A stretch of 64,000 bases of DNA, taken from Lunularia cruciata. Its lineage: Eukaryota > Streptophyta > Marchantiopsida > Lunulariales > Lunulariaceae. This document shows, in pieces, positions 1 to 11,151 of the stretch. Each line of letters opens with the position of its first letter. Within the stretch, counting starts at the first letter, position 1. Location of the stretch: positions 5,394,001-5,458,000 of the forward strand of contig OX419757.1 in NCBI GenBank assembly GCA_948567375.1, given 5' to 3'. A program made the position numbers and the translations under genes. The notes below the pieces were generated by a model. That model was given only the letters and a program-made list of their open reading frames with translations, had not been told where the DNA came from and searched no databases.

Positions 1-669
1 AAATAGTGTTGGCTGATGATGTTTACTAGATACATAAAAAATTTAGTAAGGGGGATAAATAATACATTATTTCGAAAGTTCATTTCACTTCAGTGAGTGA
101 ATAAATAATAAACTTTATAATTATTTTTTAGTGAACTAACGAGAACGAATTTTAATAAATGAATGTTATTGTTCGATGAATATTTTTATACCAGTTCTAG
201 TATACAATTTGTATCATTTATAAGAATTAAGTATTATATTATATATATTTAAAATATTTTTAATGAAATAAATAATTGTCAAAAAAGATGATATGACTTC
301 TTGAGAGAGACGTTATTTATTTTGAGTGAATTTTAAAATGAGATTTTGAAATTTTTTGTATATCCAAAATGCCATTCTCAACAATTCAAATTCATCTTTT
401 ATAAATATGAAAAATGAGTGTAAATGCTCCTCTCATTAAACTAAACCGATGAGTTTTGTAATTTTGCATTTGTGTGTTGGTTCATTTATACATATTAGTG
501 CGGTGAGTGGGGTGAGTGAGATAATACAAGTTATGGAAAATGATATGCTTCGTTTTGCAACAACCAAGAAATTGAGGAATTTTACTCCAAATAGACAACA
601 AAAATTTAGCAAAAACTTGATTGCAATGAAGGCTCACATTTGGATGCAAAATCAACGGGTGCTATAAAG
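1..669. other. AT-rich intergenic DNA, nothing recognised
   Basis: AT-rich sequence with short homopolymer runs. The only open frame of note (449-667, 72 codons) has no recognisable domain and starts and stops within low-complexity sequence. I see no RNA gene or element terminus. Confidence 0.5.
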
Positions 670-1035
670 TGACTACCAACGGCAATGAGCAACTACAGCG
701 GCTACGGGTGCCAACAAGCTTCAGGCACCAATGAGCCTTGATCGCTGTGCACCACCAAACTGATACGGGTAGCAACCAACTGCGACAAGCAACAAGATGC
801 AAAATCAAGCGACGAGAAAAATCCCATTTAATCCTAAATTAATATATTACTAACACATTGTCAAGCAACTACCCATGGCAATGAGCAACTACAAACAATG
901 ACAAGTAATGATGAGTAAAATCTCATTAAATTCTAAATTAACACATTACACTAGGCGACAACCAATGCAGACCATATTCACCCTAAATAGACACTTTAAT
1001 AACCCTAATATGTAATTAATACATTACATCGTGAC
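670..1035. repeat. Imperfect short repeats
   Basis: Two degenerate copies of a roughly 100-200 bp block can be read: 'ggcaatgagcaactac' occurs near 680 and near 875. Each is followed by a version of 'atcccatttaatcctaaatt' (near 823) or 'atctcattaaattctaaatt' (near 920) and then by a 'tatattac/cacattac' stretch. The copies are diverged; no coding meaning is apparent. Confidence 0.3.
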
Positions 1036-1663
1036 AACATAAAACTCCATATCTTTTATTTTCTACGATATTGCTTGGCAATACCGCACATTCACTAAAA
1101 GGCATTTGGACTGAGGAGCCCCAAATCCATTATGGACAATTGCAGGCTTGGTCCGGGTAATAAATCCTTTTGCTTCCTCATGCCCATGTCGAATCATTCA
1201 CTTTGTCACTGCTTTATGTAGGATGTAATTGCAACCTTGCTATCTTCGTGTGTAGTGGATTACTCTAAAGAGCGTCAATGACAAATATTCAGAAACTATG
1301 TTGTAGGGATAGTCTGGACGATATTCTTGGCACCTCTATTTCTTTACTGGATCACAGCGCTAAGATCACAAGGAGGTATCACGGTTTCCTAAAGGAACAC
1401 ATCCTTCATTATGTTCCTTATCTTAAGGAGAGTACCACGCTTTTCTATCTGCAGTGATCGGAGGCGGTCACTTGGATACCATTCATTCTTAAATAGCTCC
1501 GAGAGACGATAACGAGCCTCTCAAGAGAAATGCCACGCTAAATATCTAAGGAAAAACTCTTAGAGGGCCTTTCTCACCTCAAATGAACCATTGGAGTGCG
1601 CTATATCCCTCGAGCGAATTACACTTTGGAGCACCTAAATTCTGAGGGCTTCAAAGGACTTAC
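1036..1663. other. Unassigned flank 3' of the terpene synthase relic
   Basis: Read on the minus strand this lies downstream of the synthase exon, after a good splice donor (CAG|GTAAGT reading, cut between 1664 and 1663). Further exons would be expected here, but no convincing terpene-synthase homology could be read in any frame, so the 3' exons are either lost or too decayed to recognise. Confidence 0.4.
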
Positions 1664-2588
1664 CTGTTTGACCAGTGCTCACGAGTAAATATAATTGCGC
1701 GTTTCTCCATTCTTCGTCTCTTTGTAGAGGGACAAGATGTCGTTGATCAGGTTTATTGTATCAAACAATTCGGATATAATTGGAAAGTTCTTGCAGTAGT
1801 AGAACTCAGGGTCCTTAATCAACGTTTCAGGTGAGCACTTTCCAGGCACGAGGCTCGGACTGGAGAGTATAAAGGTGGCATAAGGCACAGATACACCAGA
1901 TTTGCCGGGTTTGAAATCCGGAAGTTGCTGCATCGCGGACGTAAGCGCTGCAGTGGGTGTGTGAAGAACTTCACCAAATTGTTCCACTTGATTTTCATCT
2001 ATGAATCGTAGAATCCCAGCCAAGTAGATGCCCTGGAAATGAGGTTGGTTTGGCAAGAAAGTCTTCAGTTCCGTGCTGAGATGAATAATGAGCTCTTCCA
2101 ACGTCGGGTGCAGTGATCCACAATTTGGATAAAGCTTCTCGTATGCCTTTGGGTTGGAAAGTTTGAGAGAAAACAAGGTCATGTCTTCTCGAAAGACCGC
2201 TCCTACTATGCTGTGCTTGCTGCCCAGGTCGTCGATTGCAGCCAGCAGAGCGGCCGCATAAGCCATCTAGTCTTCAAGTGTTCGTCCCTTGTAGCAGAAG
2301 TAAGCAAAAATACACAATCCTTTCAAGAACATTGGTCTATGGCAGAATTTGGAGCGGCCTTAATATACGGATCGAAGAACTCATCCAACTGATCTAAGTT
2401 ATTGATTCTCTGGTATTTGACCACCCCACATCCTGTAGAAACTTAAGCAGCATGTCGTGCACTTTGCCAAAGTTTTCACCGTAGTCATTGGTTCCTCTCT
2501 GGACAGGGTGTTTTGTTCCTTCGACATGGTGAATACTCGTAGGTGTTAATTCATACTTGTTAAATCCCCAAGCCATGAATTTATTCAT
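1664..2588 (-). pseudogene. Microbial/fungal-type (TRI5-like) terpene synthase pseudogene
   Basis: Class I terpene synthases ionise prenyl diphosphates with Mg2+ held by a D-rich motif and an NSE motif. Here the downstream part (2269 to 1679) shows 'NDILSLYKE', a perfect NSE motif as in the trichodiene synthase (TRI5) family, followed by 'GETRNYIYS'. Upstream, 'AAIDDLGSK' sits where the D-rich motif belongs, and the 'GVSVPYATF' segment also fits this family. It lacks the N-terminal domain of ordinary plant TPS. The likely start is the ATG at 2588. The frame is broken near 2396 and again near 2320, has a TAG just before 2266, and ends in a TGA (CGA-to-TGA type, near 1679). The exon then ends at a CAG|GTAAGT donor at 1664. 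Two P450 relics follow divergently. TRI5-like family: fairly sure; substrate: unknown. Confidence 0.75.
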
Positions 2589-2753
2589 AAAAGAATTCAA
2601 ATTTGAATTGCAAAATCCATATTATTCCATTAAGTTTGACATACCAATCTATACTTTAATAAAATTCGATAGTCATGGGTCTTAACTACGTCTAGTTTAT
2701 AATATGGACTTTTCTTAGACCCCTTCTCCGTTAATCATACAGATTAAGAAATC
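2589..2753. other. Intergenic gap between divergent relics
   Basis: A 165-bp AT-rich spacer separates the minus-strand terpene synthase start from the plus-strand P450 fragment. A shared promoter is conceivable, but the P450 here has lost its N-terminus, so the original spacing is not preserved. Confidence 0.3.
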
Positions 2754-4200
2754 ATGGGCCTTGCGGAGAAATATGGGCCAATCTTGCACTTAAGATTGGG
2801 TTCACTTCCAGCAAGTGGTCATCGCATCTCCACATCCGGCGAGAGAAGTTCTCAATGGACATATTTTCGGCTCCCGCCTAGAAACAATTTATGGGATGGT
2901 CTATCTTTTGGGTCTCAAGATATACTACTTGCATCCTTGCGAGGCGTCAGTATGCTCCGGAAAATCTACACTTCGAAGGTCCTCAGCCTGAAGAGAATAA
3001 AGCAATTTCAGGTGAAAAGAGTTCTGTCCCCGTTTGGCTGTTTCAAGAACAATAATCTGCGCTGCCATTGACAACTGTGATCGGTGATGCCAAAAAACTT
3101 GTCTGCTTCAGTCAATATTTTCGAATATGAATTCAGCTATTTGTTTCTGTACCGCTCTACTCTCGAAGATTTGGAATAGCATGACTTCTTACTCAGCGCA
3201 ATCAACAGAAATAGAACATTCTTGAGCTGCCGGAGAGACAGTCCTTGCCACCCTTTAGATTTATACAGCGCGGTCACCGAGGTTCGGAGTTCCGGGTTTC
3301 GTGCAAGCAAGTTGATCGAGTTCGAAGAACTGACGTGCGCCGGAGTCTTATCGCTAAGACCCCGGCGACTTCTTTCAGCAATTTCTCGTGCATTACTTTC
3401 ACACATATCTGTAATTGCCATAACTCTTCATGCAATGATTTCTTCGCCGTGGCTATCAATGGAAGGGCATCAGATAGGAAGAGGTGTGTGTGCTGTGGAT
3501 CCCGGAGTGTCTCTTAAGGAACTGTCATGACGGAAGTCTTGTAAATCGGGGCAGTGAATTGTTAGCAATTACATTCAACAACATAGCCCAATTGCTGCTC
3601 AGCAGAACCTTCTACAGTGAATAGACAATTCAGACCAAACAAAAAAACTTAGAGTGAGGACTCAGATATCTTAGGTGCTGTAGGGCAGATTCCTCTTACC
3701 GATACTATTGGAGGTTAGCCCCATTTACCCCCTTTGACCTTTCCTTGTACAGGATGATAGGGTCTTCCCATCCTTACTATTTTCACGAGCAGTGGCAGTC
3801 TTCTTTCGAGTGAGGACTTCCACAGTATGATTGCAGAGCTCGCCACGGTTGGGTTTTATGATCTCGCGAAACGTCTTCCTTGGCTACGCAGATTTCATTT
3901 GACGGCTATGAAGGAAGACTTCGAGAGACAGGTAAGAAATGTTCTTGAAGAGCAAACCAAGGGTGATCGTTAGCACATATGCCATGATGACAGATCCTGA
4001 AGTGTGGTAAAATCCCTTGGAGTTCAATCCGGGAAGATTTCTAACAGCTCCTATGACATCGAGGATCACACTTTCAGTTCCTTCCATCCGGTTCAGGTCA
4101 AAGAATATGTCCAGGTATGAATCGGAGATAGCTCTTGCATGCTTCGTCAGTATCAGCTAGATGATTCATATGTTAATCCTTTCGTGTTCACCTCTTTGGT
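2754..4200 (+). pseudogene. Cytochrome P450 pseudogene 1 (CYP71 clan, truncated)
   Basis: P450s are haem monooxygenases; CYP71-clan members often decorate terpenoids at the ER membrane. The fragment begins in the early domain ('EKYGPILHLRLGSLPA') and runs through the 'SFGSQD' segment and a C-helix area where the usual W-R-x-x-R is damaged. After a poorly readable stretch, 'AITFNNIAQLLLSRTF' appears near 3560, then 'LAKRLPWLRRFHL' near 3860. The haem region follows at 4067-4119 as F-L-P-S-G-S-G-Q-R-I-C-P-G, keeping the cysteine ligand but with S where F is usual. The membrane anchor, proline hinge, I-helix and K-helix are missing: the sequence jumps from about 3905 to 'STYAMMTDPEV' near 3970. 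Frames change repeatedly and stops occur. It was probably a tandem duplicate of the next P450. Confidence 0.75.
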
Positions 4201-4784
4201 TACAATGATAGTCCATTGATAAAACGTATAAGAATCTCTATTGTAAATTAAAGTAAAATATGTTAATTCTCTGAGATTGGCATATCTCGAAATGTCAACA
4301 AGCAAGTTCTAAAACAAGATTCCTTCCTCAGGAATCTCTTTGTATGCTGAGAATGAAACAATACAATTATCCACTGCCAACGAGGTGAATTTCAAGGTAT
4401 AAAGGTATGATATCTTTTGGTACCGTGCTTAATAAAGGACACGGATCTAATACTCAACCGTCTCAAATATAGGGTACATTCGAAATCGAGTACATTCAAA
4501 CATAAAAGCAGATATTACTATTCTTCTACTAAACTCATGGTTCTGAACCAGATTCCACCAGGTATAGTCAACGTACCTGGGGCCTATGAACGCAAGAGCT
4601 TCTATACAACAGAATTTCTAGCCATCTTCTAGCAAGAGCCTGAGGTAAAATGTTGCTGTAAAAGACTATAACTTTCAAGAAAGCGTAAACCTGGAAGGCT
4701 AATCTTCACGTGTGCTGGTTTGGAGGGGCTGAGAAAAATGGCAACGCCTGGGGGTGAACGCGCAGGAGCTATATAATTGCACTA
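4201..4784. other. Spacer and possible promoter of P450 pseudogene 2
   Basis: No coding homology. A TATA-like 'gctatataattgc' lies about 15 bases before the ATG at 4785, so the ancestral core promoter of the second P450 may be partly preserved. It is inferred from position only. Confidence 0.35.
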
Positions 4785-5102
4785 ATGGATCGGAATAGAC
4801 TACAATACAATTTTAACTGCTGGCACTGCTGCTGGTCTTGTGTTTATAGTTCTGCTTTGGCAATACCATGGCCAGTTATTGGGCATCTTGTCCTTCTCAA
4901 ATCCAAATTACCACCGCATCAGACCTTGATGAGACTTTGCGGCAAAGTATGGACCCGTTATGCATCTGAAATTGGCTCAGTTCCAGCGGTGATCATCTCG
5001 TCGTCAGGTCTGGCGAGAGTGGTTCTCAAGCCCCAGGACCATATCTTTGCCTCTCGTCCAAAAACAATATAGGGAGATGTTCTTTTCTTTGGATCTCAGG
5101 TC
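4785..5102 (+). pseudogene. P450 pseudogene 2, exon 1 first part
   Basis: Carries the membrane anchor (read in a frame other than that of the first ATG), 'WPVIGHL', and the 'SVPAVIISSSGLAR' and 'DHIFASRPK' segments. The proline-rich hinge between anchor and 'WPVIG' is deleted. It ends in the 'FFGSQ' segment, where the copia element begins. The last five bases (5098-5102, aggtc) are one copy of the target-site duplication. Confidence 0.8.
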
Positions 5103-5505
5103 TGTTATGTTTGGCTTGCTATAAGTGACTTGCCTGATCAAGAGCAAGAGCAAAACTTGACTGATGGAAACTCCTTACAGTATCATGCGGATATATATTC
5201 AGTCACTTCTAAGGTGGAGTATTAAAGTGACTAGATATCTTGAGTGGTCAATACTCATGAAGTCACGCAGGTCTATATTCAGGAGTTTAGACAGATGACA
5301 GAGTGACTATCCCTGTGTTTGTATATATATACATATGTGCAATGGAAATAAAGGGTTGTAGGCTGGTGTGAGCCTGTTTCAGCCGTGGAGGTAGCTTCCG
5401 GGACAGGGAGTGAACCACGTTATTTCCTGTTAGTCCTCTGATTATGTTTAATGGGTCTTATGATGTGCTATTGCGAGAGGTCCCTTGGGACTGTATTTTC
5501 TAACA
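5103..5505 (+). repeat. 5' LTR of the copia element
   Basis: 403 bp, TG...CA ends. Contains a TATA-like 'gtatatatatacatat' near 5319 and an 'aataaa' near 5346, a plausible core promoter and polyadenylation signal about 25 bases apart. Confidence 0.95.
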
Positions 5506-5507
5506 AT

Positions 5508-5520
5508 TGGTATCAGAGCA
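5508..5520 (+). other. Primer-binding site
   Basis: 'tggtatcagagca' two bases after the 5' LTR, complementary to the 3' end of initiator Met-tRNA, the usual primer of plant LTR elements. Confidence 0.9.
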
Positions 5521-5595
5521 TAGTTGGTCCTCAAGAGGGTCTTGAGATCTGAGGGTGCAGGGAAGTGGGTCGAGAAGCAAGTCCACAACAAAGCA

Positions 5596-6249
5596 ATGGC
5601 AGGGGTGATATCCATATCCAATGCTAAATTTGCAGTGGAGAAGTTTGATGGGAAAAACAATTTTGGACTTTGGCAACTGAAGATGAAGGTCCTTCTTGTC
5701 CAGCAAGGACTGCATGGAGCACTGAAGAAGAAAAAGGAGGACAAAAGTGATGAGGATGTGGAAGATGAAGATGCAAATCTGAGAGCTATTAGCACTATTA
5801 GGTTGAACCTTGCTGATGAACTGCTATACAATGTTATGAATGAGGAATCTGCACCAAAACTATGGGCCAAACTGGAAGATTTTTATATGACCAAGTCTTT
5901 GACAAACAGACTGTTTCTTAAACAGAAGTTGTATATGTTGAGGATGAAGGAAGGCCCGAGTATTATGGAGCACCTCAATGTTTTCAACAAAATCATTTGT
6001 GAGTTGATGAGCATAGAGGTTAAGTTAGAAGAGGAGGATAAGGCATTGCTGTTATTGACTTCACTTTCTACATCATATGAGCATCTGGTCACAACTCTTC
6101 TATATGGGAAGGATGATATAAACTGTGAGGAGGTCATTTCACCATTATTGTCCAATGAGATGCGAAAAAGACCCAACCAAGAGAAGACAAATTCAGAGGC
6201 TCTATTTATCAGAGGAAGGGCAAGAGAGAGAGATCACATCAGAAGTTAA
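5596..6249 (+). pseudogene. Copia gag (capsid part) ending at an in-frame stop
   Basis: Gag forms the virus-like particle that packages element RNA. The first ATG after the primer site is at 5596, giving 'MAGVISISNAKFAVEKFDGK', typical of copia gag starts, then the 'LWQLKMKVLL' and 'SYEHLVTTLL' gag core. TAA at 6247-6249 interrupts it. The same frame resumes at once and encodes the zinc knuckle C-x2-C-x4-H-x4-C (6292-6333), so the stop is a point lesion rather than a designed gag end. Confidence 0.9.
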
Positions 6250-8538
6250 TCAAGATCCAAGTCTAGAACTGGAGGTTTCAAAGGCAAGTGCTGGATTTGT
6301 GTGAAGGTTGGACATTTCAAGAAGGATTGTAACAACAAGAGGCTTGAGTCCAACAAGGATAAAGGTCAACTTTCAGATCAAGCAAGCATTGCTGAGTCAT
6401 CTGGAGTTGTGGATGATGTCCTATGTGTTACCCAAGACAAAGATCAATTTGAGGAGTCATGGATATTGGACTCAGGTTGCTCTTACCATATGTGTCCAAA
6501 TAAGGAGTGGTTTCATGAGTACAAATCATTCAATGGAGGATCTGTAATAATGGGGAACAACATGGCTTGTAAAGCTATTGGCATTGGTACAATACGCATT
6601 AAGATGTTTGATGGTATTGTGAGGACTCTTGCTGATGTGAGGCATGTTCCTGAGTTAAGGAAGAATTTGATATCACTAGGCACTTTGGACTCAAATGTTT
6701 GGAGGTGGGGAACAGAAAATGGAACACTCAAGGTATCAAAAGGAGCATTGGTTGTAATGAAGGGCAAGAAGATAGGAAACCTTTATGAGCTTGTTGGAGA
6801 GACCATCACTGGAGGAGTGGCAAGTACTATTTCTGGAAATGAAGATCCCAAAGATCTTACTCAGTTATGGCACCTCCGTTTGGGTCATATGAGTGAAAGG
6901 GGTCTAAGTGAATTGTCCAAGCAACAACTTCTGAAGGGCCTTAAAAGTTGGAAGTTAAAATTCTGTGAGCATTGTGTAATAGGAAAGCAACTGAGGGTAA
7001 GCTTTTCCACAAGAGTTCATTGCACAAAGGGAATTTTAGACTATGTGCATTCTGATGTTTGGGGTCCTGCACCTGTAGCTTCAAAATCTGGAGCATTATA
7101 TTTTGTGTCTTTGGTTGATGATTACTCTAGGAGAGTATGGGTCTACACCATGAAGCAAAAATCAGAGGTCTTCTCTATCTTTAAACAATGGAAGGTGATG
7201 ATGGAGAAACAAACTGGAAGGAAAGTGAAGTGTTTGAGGTCTGATAATGGTGGAGAATACAAATCTGGAGAGTTTGATAGATATTGTAAGAGTGAAGGGA
7301 TAATCCATCACTTTACCATACCGGGTACTCCTCAGCAAAATGGTGTGGCAGAGCGGATAAATCGTACACTCTTGGAGAAAGCAAGAAGTATGTTAAGCAA
7401 CGCTGGATTGGAGAAGAGTTTTTGGGCAGAAGCTATAAATACAGCTTGTCATTTGGTAAACCTTTCTCCCTCTACTGCTATTGAGTGTAAGACACCTATG
7501 GAAAAATGGACAGGTAGGCATGTTGATTACTCTTTACTTAGAGTATTTGGATGCATAGCTTATGTTCATATTCAACAAGAACAAAGGACAAAGTTAGACC
7601 CCAAATCTAGAAAATGTATTTTCTTGGGATATGAGAAGGATACAAAGGGATATAGATTGTGGGATCCAGAAAGGTGTTGTCTTGTTGTGAGTAGGGATGT
7701 AGTTTTTGATGAAACTAGTACAATGAAGACTATTACTATAGCAAAAGAAAAGAAAAAACAAATTCAGTCAGATTTTATTAAGATAGATATTGATACTGGA
7801 AATGAAGAAATTTCACCTCTTGTAGATCTACCAAGTGAACCATTAGAAGAGCAAAGCCCAGAAGTGATTCATGAATGTAGGTATCCAAATAGGGATAGAA
7901 GGCCTCCAAAGAGATTTGATGATTCTTTTGTAGCTTATGCTCTTCTTACGGAGAATGGTGAGCCTTCTTCATATGAAGAGGCAGTGCAAGATCAAGAATG
8001 TCAAAAATGGCATTGTGCAATGGAAGAGGAGATGAAGTCTTTGGCCAAGAACCAAACTTGGAGACTTGAAAAATTGCCTATGGGAAAGAAGGCAATTGGT
8101 TGCAGATGGATATTTTGGAAGAAGGAAGGACTTCCAAAATCAGGTGGAGATAGATACAAAGCAAGGCTTGTAGCAAAGGGTTACAGCCAAAAAGAAGGTA
8201 TTGACTTCAATGAGATTTTTTCACCAGTGGTAAAAATCTCTTCAATTCGTGCACTATTGGCAACAGTTGCATTGCATAACTTGGAGTTGGAGCAACTAGA
8301 TGTTACAACTGCTTTTTTACATGGAGAATTGGAGGAGGAGATTTACATGCATCAACCTGAAGGTTTTGTGGTACCAAGGAACCAGAACTTGGTTTGCAGG
8401 TTACAAAAGTCTTTATATGAACTAAAGCAAAGTCCAAGACTTTGGTACATGAAATTTGATACTTTCATGTTGAAGCAAGGATATAACAGAAGTGAATCAG
8501 ATTTTTTGTGTGTACCTCAAGAAGCTACATGGACCTAG
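6250..8538 (+). pseudogene. Copia pol: protease, integrase, reverse transcriptase N-terminal part
   Basis: The frame continues from gag. In order: zinc knuckle (6292-6333); protease with 'ILDSGCSYHMC' (the D-S-G catalytic site); an integrase zinc domain H...H...C-x2-C ('HLRLGH', 'CEHC'); and an integrase core with the first D in 'HSDVWGP', second D in 'RSDNGGEY' and E in 'GVAERINRT'. The RT fingers/palm follow ('QLDVTTAFLHGELEEEIYMHQPEGF', 'KSLYELKQ'). A frameshift near 8515 ends this frame just before the RT YVDD box; the rest lies in the next frame. Confidence 0.92.
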
Positions 8539-9550
8539 AGTATTTGATTTAATCATCTTGGTACTATATGTGGATGATATGCTGATTGCTGCAAAGGATA
8601 TGGTTGAGGTGGAGAAATTGAAAGCACAACTTGGTAAGGAGTTTGATATGAAGGATTTGGGTTCTTCGAAGAGGGTACTTGGGATTGAAATCCATCGGGA
8701 CAGGAGCAAGGGAAAGTTATGGATATCTCAACGGAGATATTTGGAAAAATTACTTGCTCGGTTTGGCATGGAGAAAGCAAAACCAGTGAACACTCCAATG
8801 GCAAGTCATTTCAGGATATCATTGGAGCAATGTCCATCAAATGAGTAGGAGAGAAAAGTAATGTCCAACATTCCTTATGCTAGTGCTGTTGGGAGTTTAA
8901 TGTATGCTATGGTCTGCACTAGACCAGACATCTCATATGCTGTGAGCATGGTGAGTAGATACATGGCAAATCCGGGGAAACAACATTGGGAAGCTGTGAA
9001 GTGGATACTTCGTTACTTAAAAGGGACTATAAATATTGGCATTAACTTTGATGTGGAGAAGGAACAAGAAGGAGGAATTACAGGGTACGTAGATTCTGAT
9101 TTTGCCGGAGACTTGGATAAGAGAAGGTCTACAACAGGATTTGCTTTTACACTTGTTGGTGGTGCAGTAAGTTGGAAGTCTACTCTCCAATCTACTGTTG
9201 CTCTTTCTACTACAGAGGCAGAATATATGGCAACAACTGAGGCTGCCAAAGAGGCAATATGGCTACAAAGATTAGCCAAGGATATAGGACTCCCTAATAT
9301 GAAGTCCACACTCTTTTGTGATAGCCAAAGCGCTATTCACTTGGCAAAGAATCAAGTATATCATTCAAGGACAAAGCATATTGATGTGAGACATTATTTT
9401 ATCAGGGAAGCTGTGACAAATGGTGAAATCAATCTGCAAAAGATTGGCACAGAGGTAAACGCAGCTGATATGTTGACTAAACCTGTTCCTGTTGAGAAAT
9501 TCAAGTTATGCATGAACTTGTTTAACGTTCAATGTTGCTCTTTGGGATGA
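8492..9550 (+). pseudogene. Copia pol: RT C-terminal part and RNase H
   Basis: Continues the polyprotein after the frameshift. It carries the catalytic 'YVDDMLIAAKD' box, 'KRVLGIEIHRD', then a TAG at 8846-8848, then 'PYASAVGSLMYAMVCTRPDI' and the RNase H part with 'VDSDFAGDLDKRRSTTG', 'STTEAEYMA' and 'CDSQSAIHLAKN'. The natural end is the TGA at 9548-9550, 29 bases before the 3' LTR. Catalytic residues are intact; only the stop and frameshift break it. Confidence 0.92.
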
Positions 9551-9565
9551 TAAGGTGGATACAAG

Positions 9566-9579
9566 CAAAAGGTGGAGTT
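9566..9579 (+). other. Polypurine tract
   Basis: 'caaaaggtggagtt' directly before the 3' LTR, the expected plus-strand priming site. Confidence 0.75.
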
Positions 9580-9980
9580 TGTTATGTTTGGCTTGCTATA
9601 AGTGACTTGCCTGATCAAGAGCAAGAGCAAAACTGACTGATGGAAACTCCTTACAGTATCATGCGGATATATATTCAGTCACTTCTAAGGTGGAGTATTA
9701 AAGTGACTAGATATCTTGAGTGGTCAATACTCATGAAGTCACGCAGGTCTATATTCAGGAGTTTAGACAGATGACAGAGTGACTATCCCTGTGTTTGTAT
9801 ATATATACATATGTGCAATGGAAATAAAGGTTGTAGGCTGGTGTGAGCCTGTTTCAGCCGTGGAGGTAGCTTCCGGGACAGGGAGTGAACCACGTTATTT
9901 TCTGTTAGTCCTCTGATTATGTTTAATGGGTCTTATGATGTGCTATTGCGAGAGGTCCCTTGGGACTGTATTTTCTAACA
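9580..9980 (+). repeat. 3' LTR of the copia element
   Basis: 401 bp. Compared with the 5' LTR it lacks one T in 'aaaacttgac', lacks one G in 'aaagggttg', and has T for C in 'atttcctg'. Everything else is the same. Confidence 0.95.
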
Positions 9981-10818
9981 AGGACTTGTCATTTGCACCT
10001 TTAGGAGATCGCTCCGTATGCTTCGGAGGATTTGCGCTTTGGAGCTCCTCAACCCGAAAAACGTACAGCAATTCAAGGTCACAAGAGTCAATAGTTTTCT
10101 CATTCGAGATTTTTCATGCGTACAGGAAATGTTGCTGGCTAGGTAATAAAGTTCGGCAGACTGCTGCTGCATGAAACCTGCTGATCATGAGCTTCATTTT
10201 TCTGCACCAAAGATTAGTGCCCAGATTAGCCGCATAGTTGACGTGAGAGTTGTTCAGTAGCAACAAGACCACCAGCGTCTAAAATCCAGCCATCTATATT
10301 CGCATAGACAAGAGACTACATGATTACTTCGGAGTGTCATATATTATAGTTCCAATATATTATACTTTCCAATAAGATAGCAATTTTTGCATGGCTACTA
10401 ATGGCAGGACATAAGGAAGGAAGAGGTTCGTGGGACATTTAACAACATACCCTGAATGCTCTTCAGCCGAACTTTCTACGTCAAAAGACGTTTGTCGAAG
10501 AAAACACTGAGAGTATGGAGGTTCAGAGGATGATAAAAGAGATCTGCACGATTGGGTTTTAGGGTGTCGCAGAATCTCTTCCTTGGCTTCGCAAATTTGA
10601 TTGGATGGTATAGAAAAGACAAAGGGAGGCAGCCAAACAGTTTGACATCTTGCTTCAAAAACATTCTTGAAGAGCATCGTTTCAAAGATTCGATGGCAAC
10701 AGATCTAGCTGCCAAGAAGATGGATTTTGCCGACGTGTTATTTCAACTTCGAGGGGACAATAGTAGTGCCGATGAAGCACATGGGTTTACAGATGAAGCA
10801 ATCAAGGGGCCTAAGCTA
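9976..10818 (+). pseudogene. P450 pseudogene 2, exon 1 second part
   Basis: From 9981 the P450 resumes exactly where it was cut ('DLSFAPLGDR'), followed by a frameshifted C-helix and 'VQQFKVTRV'-type sequence. About 300 decayed bases follow, then 'EENTESMEVQRMIKEICTIG' near 10500, 'SLPWLRKFDW', and 'DFADVLFQLRGDNSSADEA' near 10725. The exon ends before GT at 10819. The first five flanking bases (9981-9985, aggac) are the second target-site copy; 9976-9980 belong to the LTR. Confidence 0.75.
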
Positions 10819-11151
10819 GTAAGTCTAAATTCGTAACATCTTGAGTTAACTCTAGGACAAGGACGCAAGTGGTTGAACTCCATATATTGCATCTGTTGAG
10901 TCTATTGTTCATGCTTGAAATACCGACACCGGTTGGAGGCAAATTTCTTTTAAACAAAATTGTTGTTTGCAAAGTCCCATCCAGTATGCTGAAAGGCTAC
11001 CGACTTCTATTGAAAGATTTGTCAGTTTAAGAAACTTAGAGATCATAATCGGTAGCCCTGACAAAGTCCGATGTTTGTGATAGATATATGCGCAAATAAT
11101 GTGTTCAGTGACTAACATCACGTCAAAGTGGCCTTCCATGTGACATTGCAG

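Larger units (their letters stand above)
5103..9980 (+). mobile_element. Ty1/copia LTR retrotransposon, nearly intact, inserted in P450 exon 1
   Basis: The 4878-bp element has LTRs of 403 and 401 bp that begin TGTTATG and end TAACA, a Met-tRNA primer-binding site, a polypurine tract, and gag-PR-IN-RT-RNaseH in copia order. The LTRs differ by one substitution and two single-base gaps, so the insertion is recent. Flanks aggtc/aggac are a 5-bp target duplication with one mismatch. The polyprotein has two premature stops (6247-6249 and 8846-8848) and one frameshift (about 8515), so this copy is not autonomous as written. It closely resembles the TNT1-like polyproteins common in plants. Confidence 0.95.

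Noticed and set aside
449-667. 72-residue frame at the left edge
   Set aside because: AT-rich, no domain, likely chance.
2754-3071. Short intact P450-like gene
   Set aside because: Lacks anchor and hinge, loses the C-helix arginines by frame damage, and its downstream exons are deleted or frameshifted; it is a pseudogene fragment.
3137-3421. 94-residue minus-strand frame inside P450 pseudogene 1
   Set aside because: No family recognised, and it lies between readable P450 segments on the other strand. An inserted fragment is possible but unsupported.
5448-5870. 140-residue minus-strand frame
   Set aside because: Antisense of copia LTR and gag.
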